Below, one piece after another: positions 35,096-47,000 of a stretch of 64,000 nucleotides of DNA (its first letter is position 1; every line of letters starts with the position of its first letter). A program made the position numbers and the translations under genes. The notes under the pieces were generated by a model. It saw only the letters and a list, made by a program, of their open reading frames with translations. It was not told the DNA's origin and did not search any database. This DNA comes from Hyperoodon ampullatus (Eukaryota; Chordata; Mammalia; Artiodactyla; Ziphiidae), in NCBI GenBank assembly GCA_949752795.1, contig OX457070.1, positions 38,713,185 through 38,777,184 on the forward strand, in the 5' to 3' direction.

Positions 35096-35303
35096 GGGCT
35101 TCTCTGGTGGCACAGTGGTTGAGAGTCCACCTGCCGATACAGTGGACACGGGTTCATGCCCTGGTCCGGGAAGATCCCACATGCCACGGAGCAGCTGGGC
35201 CCGTGAGCCACGGCCACCGAGCCTGCGCGTCCGGAGCCTGTGCTCCGCAACAGGAGAGGCCACAACAGTGAGAGGCCCACGTCCCGCAAAAAAAAAAAAA
35301 AAA
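35096..35303 (+). mobile_element. CHR-type SINE, compact form
   Basis: Full-length SINE starting 'gggcttctctggtggcacag', with an A tail at 35288-35303. The target word ggtatttt occurs at 35087-35094 and 35304-35311. Frames on both strands over it are artefacts. Confidence 0.95.
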
Positions 35304-35311
35304 GGTATTTT

Positions 35312-35845
35312 GATCAAGGAATGAAAAGATGGGTAGCCCTACCATTATCAAATTCCACTGAACTGTTTCTCTTGAGAATCAGCTGTGCAAGTGAAGGATG
35401 GCAGAAATAGAATAGATACAACCACATTGTATCTTGTGTATAACTCACCATGAATCTTGGCTACATCATGTGCTTCTGCACTCTGTATGGGCTTCCTCCA
35501 CACAACTGCCCCTCCTGTGAACAAGAAGTATGCCCAGATTATAGTACACATCATAATTTATCACAGTCTACCTTTAAGTGATATTATACCACTTTAGGTA
35601 TAGTACAAAAACTTTACGATGGTGTATTTCCATTTCTCTCCTTCTGACCCTTGTGCTATTCTTATCATAAATTTTACTTTTATGTATGTTATAAACCCCA
35701 CAATGAATTTTTATTACTTCTTTCTTAAATTGTCAATTATCTTTTAAAGTAATTTAAATAATAATTTTAAAAGTATATTTTTACCCATTTAGTTACCATA
35801 TCTACTACTCTTCATTTCTTTGTGTAGCTTCAGATTTACATCTGC
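35312..35845. other. unassigned, AT-rich toward the right
   Basis: No gene is recognised. AT content rises before the old L1 begins. Confidence 0.4.
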
Positions 35846-36487
35846 TATCATTTTCCTTCTGCTTGAGGTACTTCCTGTAATATTTTTCACTGTGCAGATC
35901 TACTGATAATGAAATCTTTTAGCTTTTGAATGTCTGAAAAAATATTTATTTTGTCTTTATTTTTCACAAGGTAAAGAATTCTGTGTTCACAGTTTTTCAC
36001 CATCCAGTACTGTAGAGATGTCATTCCATTGTGTTCTAGTTTGGACCATTTCTAAGGGAAAATCTGCCTCTATTTTTAATCTTTGTTCCTCTGGATGTAA
36101 TGTGTCTTTTTTTTCTCCAGCTGCTTTTAAGATTACCTCTTTATCGTTGGGTTTGAGAAATTTGCTTAGGATGTGCCTTGGTATGTTTTTCTTCATGTTT
36201 CTTGTGCTTGGAGTTCACTGAGCTTCTTGGTTATGTGATTTATAATTTTCATCAAATTTGGAAAATTTTCAGCCAATAGTTTTTCAAGTATTATTTTATG
36301 CCCTTTCAGAGACTAAAATATCAATAACATGAATATTCAACCTCTCATAGTTGTCCCCCAACTCACAGATTCTCTGTTCCTTTTTTTTTTTTCATTTTGG
36401 AAAGTTTCTATTGCTATATTTTCAAGTTTACCAATGCTCTCTTTTGCAATGTCTAATCTGTTCTTAATCTAATCTAGTATGTATTTT

Positions 36488-36881
36488 TAAAAAATAAATT
36501 TATGTATTTATGTATTTATTTTTGGCTGCCTTAGGTCTTCATTGCTGTGTGTGGGCTTTCTCTAGTTGTGGTGAGCGGGAGGCTACTCTTCGTTGCGGTG
36601 TGTGGGCTTCTCATTGCGGTGGCTTCTCTTGTTGTGGAGCACGGGCTCTAGGCATGTGGGCTTCAGTAGTTGTGACACGCAGGCTCAGTAATTGTGGCTC
36701 ACAGACTCTAGAGCGCAGGCTCAGTAGTTGTGGCTCACAGGCTCTAGAGCGCAGGCTCAGTAGTTGTGGCACACGGGCTTTGTTGCTCCATGGCATGTGG
36801 GATCTTCCTGGACCAGGGCTCAAACCCGTGTCCCCTGCATTGGCAAGCGGATTATTTACCACTGAGCCACCAGGGAAGTCC
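36488..36881 (-). mobile_element. CHR-type SINE, long form, with internal duplication
   Basis: This antisense long-form SINE starts with a (TTTA)n-like tail at the left, then 'tttggctgccttaggtcttc', and ends in the tRNA part 'accactgagccaccagggaa'. The target words ctagtatgtatttt (36474-36487) and ctagtatctatttt (36882-36895) differ at one base. A 36-bp segment is tandemly duplicated inside it (36682-36717 and 36718-36753). The 132-codon plus frame 36510-36908 merely reads through this SINE. Confidence 0.95.
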
Positions 36882-36930
36882 CTAGTATCTATTTTATCTC
36901 AGGCATAGTAGTTTTTATGTTTAGAAGTTA

Positions 36931-37047
36931 GATTTAGGAATTTCCTGGTGGTCCAGTAGGTTAAGGCTCTGCCCTTTCGCTGCAGGGGGCATGGGTTCGA
37001 TCCCTAGTCAGGGAACTAAGATCCCACATGCCTTGCGCCCAAAAAAA
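36931..37047 (+). mobile_element. short tRNA-only SINE
   Basis: It has only the tRNA-Glu-like head: 'tttcctggtggtccagtagg', the box-B-like 'catgggttcgatccctagtc' and an A tail. The target word agaagtta recurs at about 36923-36930 and 37048-37055. It lacks the long body of the CHR elements nearby. Confidence 0.9.
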
Positions 37048-38227
37048 AGAAGTTAAAGTTGAGCCTTTTTAATATCTCTCATGTTTCAGTTTGCATGCTA
37101 AAGTATTCCTTTACCTTCTTGAACACATGGAGTATAGTTTTAACAATTCTTTTAGGGTCCTTGTCTACTAATTCTATCGTCAGTATCAATTCTGAGTCAA
37201 TTTTAATTTATTGATATTTCTTCTAAATTATGGTCATATTTTTCTGTTTTGCATGCATGATCATTTTTAACTGGATACTAGATATTGAGAATTTTATCCT
37301 GTTTGATGTTATATATTTTAGTATTTCTATAAATATTTTTGAGCTTTTTTTTTTCCCCTGGGACATTATTAAACTAGTTGGAAATAGTTTGAGCCTTTCA
37401 GTTCTTGTTTCTATGCTTTGTTAGGCAGGATCAGAGCAGTGTAGTCTAGGGTTAATTTTCCCTACTACTGAGGCAAAATTCTTCTTTGTACAATTATTAG
37501 GTTTTTGCACTCTGGCTGGTGGAAAGAGGTGCCATTTCTTTTTACCTCTAATCGTTTCAAATGATTTTTTGCCCCTGGTCTTGAATAGTTTCCTCACACA
37601 CTTTAGCTGATCAGTGCTCAACTTAATTCTAGAGGGGAACCTTCTTCAGATTTCCAGAATTCTCTCTTTTTCTGTGCATCTTTCTCCTCTCCACTACTCT
37701 GCCCTGAAAACTCAATTGTCTACAGGACCCCCAGCTCTATCTTTTTTAACTCAAGGAGATCACTGGGCTCCATATGGGTCCCTTTCCTTCCACTGTGACC
37801 TGGAAGTTTTCTCCAGGCAGTAAGTTGGGGCAGTTGTAGGTGCATTTCTCAGGGATCCTTGACCTTCATTGCTTGATGTCCAGTGTTTTGAAAATCAATT
37901 TTTTATATATGTTGTTTGCTTTTTTGTTGTTTTAGGCAGGAGGATAAATCCAATCTTTTACTCAATTTTGGGTAGAAACAAAGTCTACAGTATCCTTTAT
38001 ATTTGAAAAAGAGTCTTGTGCCTCTTCTCTATTTTCATTTTATTTTTTAAAGTGGAGGTAGGGGTGCTTCTAGAGAGAAACCAGAAAAGGTTTGGATAAA
38101 ATACTAAAGAGATTATTTTTCTCCTTTTTCACCATCATAATTCTTTGCCACCAGAGTGGTCTTTCCAAATCTAGTTATCTCTCATTTCTGCCTAAATCCT
38201 TCATGGCTCCTGAATGACTACTGAATT

Positions 38228-38714
38228 CAGGCATACCTTGGAGATATTGCAGGTTTGGTTCCAGACTACCATAATAAGCGAATATCACAATAAAGCAAGT
38301 CATGGAGTTTTTGGTTTCCCAGTACATGTAAAAGTTATGTTTATACTATACTTAGTCTGTTAAGTATGCAATAACATTATGTTTTAAAAACCCCAATGTA
38401 CATACCTTAATTAAAAAATAACGTTATTACTAAAAAATGTTAACCATCATCTGAACCTTCAGCAAGTTATAGTAGTAACAAAAAAAGATCACTGATCACA
38501 GATCACCATAACAAATATAATAATAAGGAAAAGTTAAAAATATTGAAAGAATTACCAACATGTAACACAGAAACATGAAGTGAGCAAATGCTATTGGAAA
38601 GAATGGCACTGATAGACTTGCTTGATGCAGGGTTGCCACAAACCTTCAATTTGTAAAAAATGTAATATCTGCAAAGCGCAGTAAAGCCAAGCACAATAAA
38701 AGGAGGTATGCCTG
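38228..38714 (+). mobile_element. Tigger1-type MITE, complete (487 bp)
   Basis: Inverted ends are present: it opens 'caggcataccttggagatat' and closes 'aaaggaggtatgcctg'. Internal landmarks include 'tggtttcccagtacatgtaa', 'caaagatcactgatcacaga'-like 'aaagatcactgatcacagat', and 'gggttgccacaaaccttcaa'. It keeps only the two ends of Tigger1, with no transposase ORF. A TA follows the right end, while the left flank is tt, so the TA target duplication is mutated on one side. The minus frame 38503-38694 is incidental. Confidence 0.95.
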
Positions 38715-38829
38715 TAGTGTCCAGACTCCCTAGTATTCATGCAAGGCTCCTGTACCTGTTAATCCTCATTTTTAACACCACTCATCTTTCCCATTACACC
38801 AAGCACTCTAACTAATAAGCCTCAGCTGT

Positions 38830-39055
38830 CTGCCTCAGTGGTGGTGTATAGGTTCTGAAATCAAAGCAACAGTTCAAATCCTACTTAATGGCTGTCTGAT
38901 CTTGGGAAGTTAACTTCTTTAATATCTTATCTGAAAGTAAGAGTAATAATACTATATACCTGCCAGGGTTGTTGTGAACATTAAATGAAATAATATGTAT
39001 GAAGTGCTCCACAGGGTCTTGCGTAGAGTAAGTGCTGCATTAATATAATTTATTA
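38830..39055 (+). mobile_element. MIR SINE
   Basis: Full-length outline: 'gttctgaaatcaaagcaaca', 'gctgtctgatcttgggaagt', then 'gggttgttgtgaacattaaa' and 'gtagagtaagtgctgcatta'. Confidence 0.85.
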
Positions 39056-39059
39056 CTGT

Positions 39060-39390
39060 GATCGTTCCTCAAATACATCACGTTCTGCTTCTCTGCCTTC
39101 TGGCCCTTTAGACATGGTTCTCCCATTGCCTGGACATTCTCCTTTTCCTGCTACATACACTCTTCCCTGCTATGTTCTACTTCTCTTTTCAGCTGCATCT
39201 CTAGCCTTTCCTCATGTGGGAGGCTTTACCTGACCTTCTGATCTTAGTAGGATGCTCTCCATGTACCATGGTGCCCCATTAATGTTTTGAAATTGTTTTC
39301 CCTCTTTCATCTCCACACAAGGGGAGGGAGACTGTGGCTCATGGTAAGTGACCAATTATGTTAGTTGAATGAATGAATGAATGAAGATTG
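39060..39390 (+). mobile_element. L2 LINE 3' end
   Basis: It carries typical L2 landmarks: 'gacatggttctcccattgcc', 'cctttcctcatgtgggaggc' and a terminal (TGAA)n run, 'ttgaatgaatgaatgaatga'. It directly follows a MIR in the same orientation, a common pairing. Confidence 0.8.
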
Positions 39391-39394
39391 GCTT

Positions 39395-41785
39395 TTAAAA
39401 ACTGTTAAATAAAATGATGAAAAGGACGGTTACAAATCCCTGACATAAAATGTTTGAATGAGCACAAATACAGGCCCCCAGATTCCTAGATGAAATCGGG
39501 AGAAATTGAGAAGTAGCATGTTCAGGGACACAACAGCATGGCCAGTCACCGCTGCTTTTTGAGCCTCTCTGTGAAACTGCCACCAGAGGCTGCAATTCAA
39601 TGACAAGTAATGCTACTTGGCAAGGAAAAGAGCAAAGCCTGGTGATGAGAAGAAAAAAACATGCAAGAAAATGAAAATCATGAGCCAAACAATGTGAGAA
39701 CAGCCTCCTACCCCCATCCTCACCCCATGGCCCAGGCGCCCAGCATTGATGGCATTATCTCTGCACAGTCAGAATTTTAGGAAAAGCCTGCCAATATTGA
39801 CATTACTTCACAAAATGAAATCAAGGTGGATTGGTGAACAATCACTTTAAAAGTTAATTGTTGAAAACCTGCAGGTTAGAGTCTTAAGCTAATAATGCAT
39901 GTTGGCTTGATGGCAGTTTTGGTGCTTGCTGTTTTTTTCATTGTGTTTATTTTTGGTGTGTTTTGTTCTCTTGACTTCGATGACAAAAAGTAGAACTCTT
40001 TTTAATTTTATTTCCTAAGGCAGGTTAGGTTCCTGCTTGACTTTTCTGAGCGGTTATTTTCTTTCCTCCCCATCACTCCCTTTTTTACTTCCTTTCTTCC
40101 TTCATTGTATTCTAGCCCTTTAGCAATGGCTGCCTCTTGTCCTGCAGTCTTGCACAGACATTTGGGAATCCTGGTAAACCCAGCCCCTACCATCTTCAGC
40201 CTTCCTGAAGTCCTTGGAGGCTGTGTTGAAGGAGATTCCTCATGACTGAGTCATTGGTGACATACTCAGAGTTCTGCCAGTATCCCTTCCTCAGGGAACC
40301 AGTTCCCCAGATGGTCCTGGACAGAATCAGAGATGGGAGACCTCTGTGTATAAATGGAAGACCTTTCTGCCCCATAGATTGGAGGCTGTTAAGTGATGGT
40401 CCATCTCAAGGAGAGCCTCACATCAAAACTGATGTCTCTCTTCTCCTTCCCCTCAGACCTCAGGCTGAGGTGAGTAAAGACGGGATTTTAGAAATTCTTA
40501 CTTGAGGTAGGAAACTGACAAGGTATACATCCTTTCTTGACTAAATCCTGGCATGATTTGGGTCTCTCAGTATATTTCCATTTATTGATGAGCAGATCAC
40601 AGACGAGCCTGTGGGCATGTTTTCAAACTTAATGAAGAAAAGACAATTTCTGCCACAAGAGCTCTTCATCTAACTGACAGCATCAGTCAAGGGCTACTGT
40701 GACTCCTGGCTGCGCTCAGTAATGAAACCTTTCTCCTAAAAACTAGAGAGGCTGGGGTGATACGACAGTGGGCCATGGAGAAGGGGCAGAAGAAGACTAT
40801 GGTTCATCTAAACTGCTTCTCCTTTACCTCCCGTGGGCCTTGGTGAAGGCATGAAGGAGACCAGAAGGGTGAGGCTTGGTGGTAACTGGAAGGTCATGGA
40901 AAGCAGACAGTAGGGAGTCTTTCCCTGAGGGAAATGATGCTATGGCGGCTGCTTTAAACATGGAAGTGGTTTTTTTTTCTTCCCCTGTGGTGGAGAGCCA
41001 GTATCTAGGAGATTCTCCTTTCAGAAGTTTACTGTCCTTTCCATTTAGGACCCCCAAAATAGAATTTCTATTCTATTCAGAGATCTGAGGCCTCTCCTGG
41101 GCACAAGTATTTCCTTACTTTTGCTGGGAAACATTTTTTTTCTCCCCAAAGGAAAGTAACTTCCTTTGTAAAAGCCCAACAGGCAAACACATCAGAAAGG
41201 GAAATAAGGATTTGGTGGTTTGGGATGGAATGAAGTGGAGGGAGGTGTATGTTGGGGTGCAAACCACAGTGGCCATGTAGATGCTCCAGAAAACTTGGTT
41301 TCTGAGAAGCACTGAAAACCATGAATCTGGTTCATTGCCCTCAAATTGAGGAGCATAGAGGTTGTGAGACTTGTTGAAGGGCAAACTGATAATTCCTGGT
41401 GGAACTGGTCCTCTGATGTCTCCTCTCCCCTTAAGATGGGGCATCTACTTTGTGCCAAGCATCCTGATGTGCACCAGTGATTCAGAGGTGGGGGAGGGGA
41501 GTGTGGGGAGAAGAGGCTGTGCATGGATCTATGAAGCTTCTGGCCATCCTTGAGAAGGTGTGGCCTTATAGGTCCCCAGGACATCCCTCTATTCCTTTCC
41601 CTTGCTTCTCCAGCAACAGTGCTTTTTCCCTAAAAGAACTCATGTGCTTCTGACAGAGGGTTTCACACTTCTGCTTTCTAGGAGAAATAATTTGCTCACA
41701 TTGGCTAGAAAGCTACAAGTTATCCCTAGTTACTTTTACCTTCCTCATCTTCTATAATCAGCCCATCACCTAGATCTGTTGAATT
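39395..41785. other. unassigned unique sequence (2.4 kb)
   Basis: This is one of the longest repeat-poor segments. A plus frame at 40242-40505 starts with a plausible ATG and has some protein-like composition, but no domain, splice context or family I recognise. Overlapping minus frames at 41077-41584 are mutually exclusive and unsupported. A conserved non-coding element could hide here, but I cannot point to one. Confidence 0.4.
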
Positions 41786-41789
41786 ACCT

Positions 41790-42540
41790 CCCAGATAATC
41801 TGAGTCAGTCCACTTAGCTCTGTCTTCATTCATATACCCTGATCCAAGTCACCATAACCTTGTTGGAGCTGGCAAACCATCTCCTTCCTGGCTTTCCTCT
41901 TTCATTCTGGTCTCATTTAAATTCATTCTTCACATGCAAACCAGCATGATGTTTTTGAACTGCAGCTCTGGTATGTCACTTCCTCTACCAGTGAAGACTA
42001 CTCAGTTGCTTTCCATTGGTTTTAGGGTCAAGACCTCAGTCTTCAAGATACCCCATGCACTGCATGGTCAGGGTTCTGTGTCTCCACCTTGTTTCACATC
42101 TCCTCGTCCTCTCTCTGCTCTCCATCTACACCAACATCCTTGCCATGCCCTCTCCTGCCACAGGGAGTTTGCACTTGCTATTTTCTCTACTTGGAACTCT
42201 CTCCCTAACCCCATTCACCTGGATACCTCCTCCTCAACCTCAGCTCTCTGTTCACTCATCAGGGAATCCTTCCTCTGCCCCGATTCAGTTATATTCCCTT
42301 ATTGTAAGCTCGCGTTGCCGCATGTGCTTCTCCTTTGTAGCACTTCTACAGTGGTAATTTCACATGTACTTGTGCTTTTATGTGCTTAGTGTCTAACTTC
42401 CTTGTGGAACTGTCAGCTCCATGGGATGGGGACCATGTTTGTTTTAGCCCTAGCATGGCACCCTTCATAGAGCAGGGCTCAATAAATAATTCATGAATGA
42501 ATAAGTGAATGAATAAATGAACGAATTAGTAAATGAATGA
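41790..42540 (+). mobile_element. long L2 LINE 3' segment
   Basis: It is well preserved for L2: 'ttgaactgcagctctggtat', 'ccccatgcactgcatggtca', 'ccacagggagtttgcacttg', 'cttggaactctctccctaac', 'gaactgtcagctccatggga', ending in 'gggctcaataaataattcat' and a (TGAA)n run. Overlapping plus frames at 41934-42389 and 42016-42357 read through non-coding and ORF-end L2 sequence and are not genes. Confidence 0.92.
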
Positions 42541-42629
42541 ACTGACTTCTGGAATAAGAGGTCTTTGCTGAATTGTCCCTTTTGAGTAGTAAGTAACGGA
42601 ATTTTTTGCCTCTGGGACAAGGCGCTTTT

Positions 42630-42838
42630 TTTTTTTTTTTTTCCCTGCGGTACACGGGCCTCTCACTGCTGTGGCCCCTCCCGTTGTGGAGCACAGGCTC
42701 CGGACGCGCGGGCTTAGCAGCCATGGCTCACGGGCCCAGCCGCACCGCGGCATGTGGGATCCTCCCAGACTGGGGCACGAACCCGTGTCCCCTGCATCGG
42801 CAGGCGGACTCTCAACCACTGCGCCACCAGGGAAGCCC
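42630..42838 (-). mobile_element. CHR-type SINE, compact form
   Basis: Antisense SINE with a T run at the left, 'ctgcggtacacgggcctctc' and the tRNA end 'aaccactgcgccaccaggga'. The target words acaaggcgctttt (42617-42629) and acaagatgctttt (42839-42851) differ at two bases. It landed next to the L2 tail. Confidence 0.95.
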
Positions 42839-42851
42839 ACAAGATGCTTTT

Positions 42852-43435
42852 GAACCCCTGTTTTGACATACTCCTCTTTTCACTTAAATTGTGAAAAGCA
42901 TCTAGAATAAGCCTCTGGAATCCTTGAAACCACCACGTACCTCAGGAAGCAGTGGAGTGGGGTGCCTTCTCTTGTGCCACTGGAAACATGGCCTTTCCTC
43001 TGAATTTCTCTGAGGACAGCCCTTCTGTAAAGCAGTTTCTTCTTCATCCACCCTCCATCTGCCAAATGAGGAGACGGACAGGAAGGACTCTCAGATTCAC
43101 CACACAGGCAAGAGTGAGAGCACAAGACCATTACTCTGATGGAGATGGGAGCGTGGGAATGACATAAGTAAGTCACAGGCTGTGTCTTCCAACTAATGTG
43201 GGCACAAGTTTGCCCATTAATCCATAATTTTAAAATATCTTTTACTTTCTTGGTCTTCCTCAATCTTAACCTCTGCTATTGGCCACTCTACAAGCAGTAT
43301 GGCATTCTTAATAATCCAAAAGTTGTTTGAGTCCAGGACTCAAGAGGACAGAACATCATTTTCCCTTTGTAACCTCTGAGTCCCATCCATTCTGTTTGAG
43401 AAAGGCTAAATATGGCAGATCACCTGAGAAGTGGC
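42852..43435. other. unassigned unique sequence
   Basis: No gene is recognised. The minus frame 42880-43263 (127 codons) has no domain features. Confidence 0.4.
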
Positions 43436-43436
43436 A

Positions 43437-43650
43437 TGTGGTGCAGAAAAGATCAGTGGATTTGGAGATTGACAACTCTGGGCTTTGACACTGGATAAAT
43501 TACTTAGGCTCTCTGAGCCTTAATTTACTCATCTGTAAGATGGAGTTAAAATACCACAGTATTGTTATAAGTTTAACTGAGGTAAATATATGTAAGCTTT
43601 TTGGCACAGTGACTGGTATAGATTCTTAATGAGTATTAAATTTCTGTTTC
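43437..43650 (+). mobile_element. MIR SINE
   Basis: Near full-length MIR: 'ggtgcagaaaagatcagtgg', 'ggataaattacttaggctct', 'taatttactcatctgtaaga', then the 3' part 'ggcacagtgactggtataga'. Confidence 0.85.
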
Positions 43651-43740
43651 AAGGCTAACCCTCAATGGCATCTCCTAGGGTGGTAGATCTGTCAACTGTC
43701 TTGACTGAGGTGAACATTAGGTTCCATTTTTTTTTCTTTT

Positions 43741-44045
43741 TTTTTTAAATAAATTTATTTATATTTTATTTATTTATTTTTGGCTGTGTTGGGTCTTCGT
43801 TGCTGTGCGCGGGCTTTCTCTAGTTGCTGAGAGCTGGGGCTACTCTTTGTTGTGGTACACGGGATTCTCATTGCAGTGGCTTCTCTTGTTGCGGAACACA
43901 GGCTCTAGGCGCATGGGCTTCAGTAGTTGTGGCACATGGGTTTAGTTGCTCCACGGCATGTGGGATCTTCCTGGACCAGGGCTCGAACCCGTGTCCTCTG
44001 CATTGGCAGGAGGATTCTTAACCACTGTGCCACCAGGGAAGTCCC
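43741..44045 (-). mobile_element. CHR-type SINE, long form
   Basis: Antisense long-form SINE: a (TTTA)n-type tail at 43748-43780, 'ttggctgtgttgggtcttcg', and the tRNA end 'accactgtgccaccagggaa'. It lacks part of the repeated middle section seen in the copies at 36488 and 62404. I could not confirm a clean target duplication. Confidence 0.93.
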
Positions 44046-44049
44046 AGTT

Positions 44050-47000
44050 TCCTGTTTCTTTAATATTGATTTCTAGCTGCCCCAGCTCTGCATTTGGCAG
44101 ACAAGGATTCTTGTTCTTTGGAACTCTGCTTGGCCAACCCCAATCTGCCCCTCACAGGCATTCCCAAGACAGGCCTAGTCCCTTACACTGAAATTATGCC
44201 CAAAGTCCATGCCTGGGGGTACCACCATTGCTTTCCCTGGAGTTCTCACTGGAGTACTTCTCAAAGTCTTGTCACCATTTTTTGAAGAGGAAGTTGCTAA
44301 GCTAGAACCCTCAGCAGCACCTCCGCTTTCCTGGAGTTCTTGGTCCTTGGCAAACATAGATGCCACTGGCCATGTCCCTAACAGCCCTTGGAGCCGGGAT
44401 CATCAGTCAAGATGGTGTTTCATTGTGGAAGCAGGGGGAGGCTATGGCTCCCAGCACTCCTTTTCTATGGAATGTTTTGGGCTTTCCAGCTCTTGTAGTC
44501 CCCACCAGATGGCCCTATGGTAGATAGAACTTGGTCGCTTTTCCTGCATTGGGCATCCAGACCAGGGTCCTGGCAGAGGATGCTGGATGGGTCTGTCTTT
44601 GGAGCTCCTCTCTCCTCCCCAAGGTCTGGCAGAAGACATATGTCTGCTGACCATTTGCCTGTATCCTTTCCCATCCCCTTATTCTGTGCTGCTCTGGTCA
44701 TCGGTTGATCCCTAACTTCTATTCCTTTTCTCAGCTGCCGCAACTGTGATGGGTGATTTTTACATACTCAAAGTACTCCCAAACACATGTTTGGATTTTG
44801 AGCACCTCCCCAAAGACTTTGTGGGGGAGGCACAGCCTTATAATAACTTACAACTGCCATGTATCTCCATGGTGTATCAGTAGTCCTTTTCTCTGTGGCC
44901 AGGGACAAAGATCAGATGGTCTTCAGATTTGGCAATTCCCAGACACTAGCTGTATTTTCTTGCTTTCTTTATCGCTCAAAATTTAAATAGTTTGAGTGAG
45001 AAAATGAAACTAAAATTTTAAATAATACGTTAAAGAAATTTTTAAATCTTACAACCTTATTATTAGTAGTAAATTACTGTGATCTGCCCACAGACAGTTA
45101 AGACACACAGACAAGGACATGGACTTAAGGTGAGGAGCCCAATGAAGGTCTCTCCAGGTCATCTTTCAGGTCTTTCGGTGAAGGGCATCTTCACTGGCTA
45201 CCTAGACATTCCTAGTGTCTTGGGATAATTGGGGCCTAGTAGCTGGGGAGTGACCATGGGTCTTACTTGAGGTGGGCAGGCATTCTTATTCAGCCTTCTT
45301 GAGACATGCTCCAGTGAAGGGGACCCCTTGATGAAATTGAACTCTGATCCTCCACGATTGGCAGCAGAAGGGCAGTAATGGCATGGTGGTGGAGTGGTCT
45401 TGAATATGGTCCACTAAGAGCCACATTCCCATTGCAGACTTCACTCACCCATGTTGCTCCTGCATGGAGGATATTAGTAGCTGAGAATAGCTTCATTGGG
45501 CTCAGTTCAACTCTTTTTTATATTTCCTCCTTCACCGTGAGCTTCATCTCACCTGGCGGGGTCCTCTTGCTTCAGACTTTGATGCCTGATCCCTTGTGAG
45601 CTACCGCAAGAACAAGAACATGCACTGTCCTGGGGTGGCGGTGGATGCTGCACTTTTTCTATAGCCTCCATCCCAGCTGGAATAGGAAGAGCCGATGCCG
45701 CCTCCTCTTGTGCTTCTTATAATCTCTCTTCTAAGACCAGGACATGTTTCAGAGCCTTAGCAGGACTGAATCTGTGTCCACACGGAGGAAAAACAGCAGC
45801 CTTGGCTTTTGAGGGGGTGGCAGCACTATGGCAGGGTGGTGGAGTTTAGGACTCTCTGTGATTCTACCAGCCAGGTATCTTCTCTGGCTTTATACCCACT
45901 TACTCCTCCACCCCATCTCCCCCACCCTCGCCCCCGAACTCTGACCAAGGAAGTCCCCAGAGGCCCAGGCTCTTAGGATTTATGGAGACAATGACTCTGT
46001 GTCCTCTGAGTCTTCAACAAGGCTTGGAGCTTTGATGCCTGTCAGCTTTGGCTGTGGTTGGGGGGATGGAAGGGAGAAGTGCCATTGTAACCTCTCTACC
46101 CCATTACCCCTGCCCTGCTGATCCCCAGAGCAGCAAAGAAAAATTCCAGCTTTGAAGATGGGCCCTGGTCAGTTACGAATCCTGCAAACAGGTGCTTCTG
46201 GCCATCAAAGTCTTGAAGCAGTTAAACTTGCTTTCACCTTTGTTGCAGTTCCCTTAAAAGAAAATAGAGAGATCTTCGAAAGGTGGAAGAGGTGGCAGGC
46301 CAGAAACGTAAAGTGTGTGCAATCACTCAGGTACAAGTGGCACCACTAAAAATTGCCTTCATATATCAGCTTATGGTTTACACACTCTGGCAGAAAGGAC
46401 ACTAAAAGGTCAGCGGAAAAAAAATTTATATGTCAGGCCTGGAGCTGTGACTCCAAAGGTGGTAAGAAGACATGATCTGGGAAGGGTTCTAGAGGGACCG
46501 GCTAAGTGCTTGATGTGGCAGGATTCTTTTTTTCACTCTTTATTTTGTCTTATTTTTAAGGAAGTTTCTTGCAAACGTCAGCAGAGAAGCTAAGGTATAG
46601 ACTCGGAGTAACCTCTCCCTCCAACCTCTGGTGACAAGACGGATAGTTCCATTCATCTATGGGTGAGCAGCGGAGGCTCCCTGCATTTTTTCCCCTGTTT
46701 GCTTGGTTTCAGGATATATTTGTTTGCAGAGAGGGATGTCATGCTTTTGAATGCACTGCTCAGTCATGTGCCAGTGGTGAAATCAGAGGAGGGGAGAAGA
46801 GAAGAGAGAGGAGGGAGGGAAGGGGGCGGAGGGAGGGTGGGTGTTGGGAAAGGGCAAGCTGTACTCTGAGGGCTTTAAGTGATGCCAGCTCAGATCCAGA
46901 AACAAATCTTCAACCAAATGCTAATGGAGAATGTGCCTTCCAATCAGAAGGATCAGCAAATATACCATAAATTAGTAATGCACCCTTTTAGGTAGCAGTT

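Larger units (their letters stand above)
35850..37900 (-). mobile_element. very old L1, 5' UTR/ORF1 region (L1M-like)
   Basis: This is an antisense old L1: 'atgtctgaaaaaatatttat' and 'gatgtcattccattgtgttc' belong to the ORF1 region, and 'ctcacagattctctgttcct' and 'gctttgttaggcaggatcag' lie further toward its 5' UTR. It is split by two SINEs (36488-36881 and 36931-37047). The right boundary is approximate because the 5' UTR of such elements decays beyond recognition. Confidence 0.7.

Noticed and set aside
36682..36753. CRISPR-like direct repeats
   Set aside because: Two adjacent 36-bp units without spacers inside a mammalian SINE; no array structure and no cas genes.
36510..36908. 132-codon plus frame with repeated CGSQxLERRLSS peptide
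   Set aside because: The repeated peptide is the 36-bp tandem duplication of a SINE read in one frame, not a repeat protein.
40242..40505. 87-codon plus frame with plausible ATG
   Set aside because: Some protein-like composition, but no family recognised, no splice signals judged convincing and no neighbouring exon.
41934..42389. 151-codon plus frame
   Set aside because: It lies entirely in the L2 3' region, with a second overlapping open frame.
44753..44986. possible processed pseudogene near 44.7-45.0 kb
   Set aside because: The conceptual peptide did not resemble any protein I know, and there is no A tail or target duplication.
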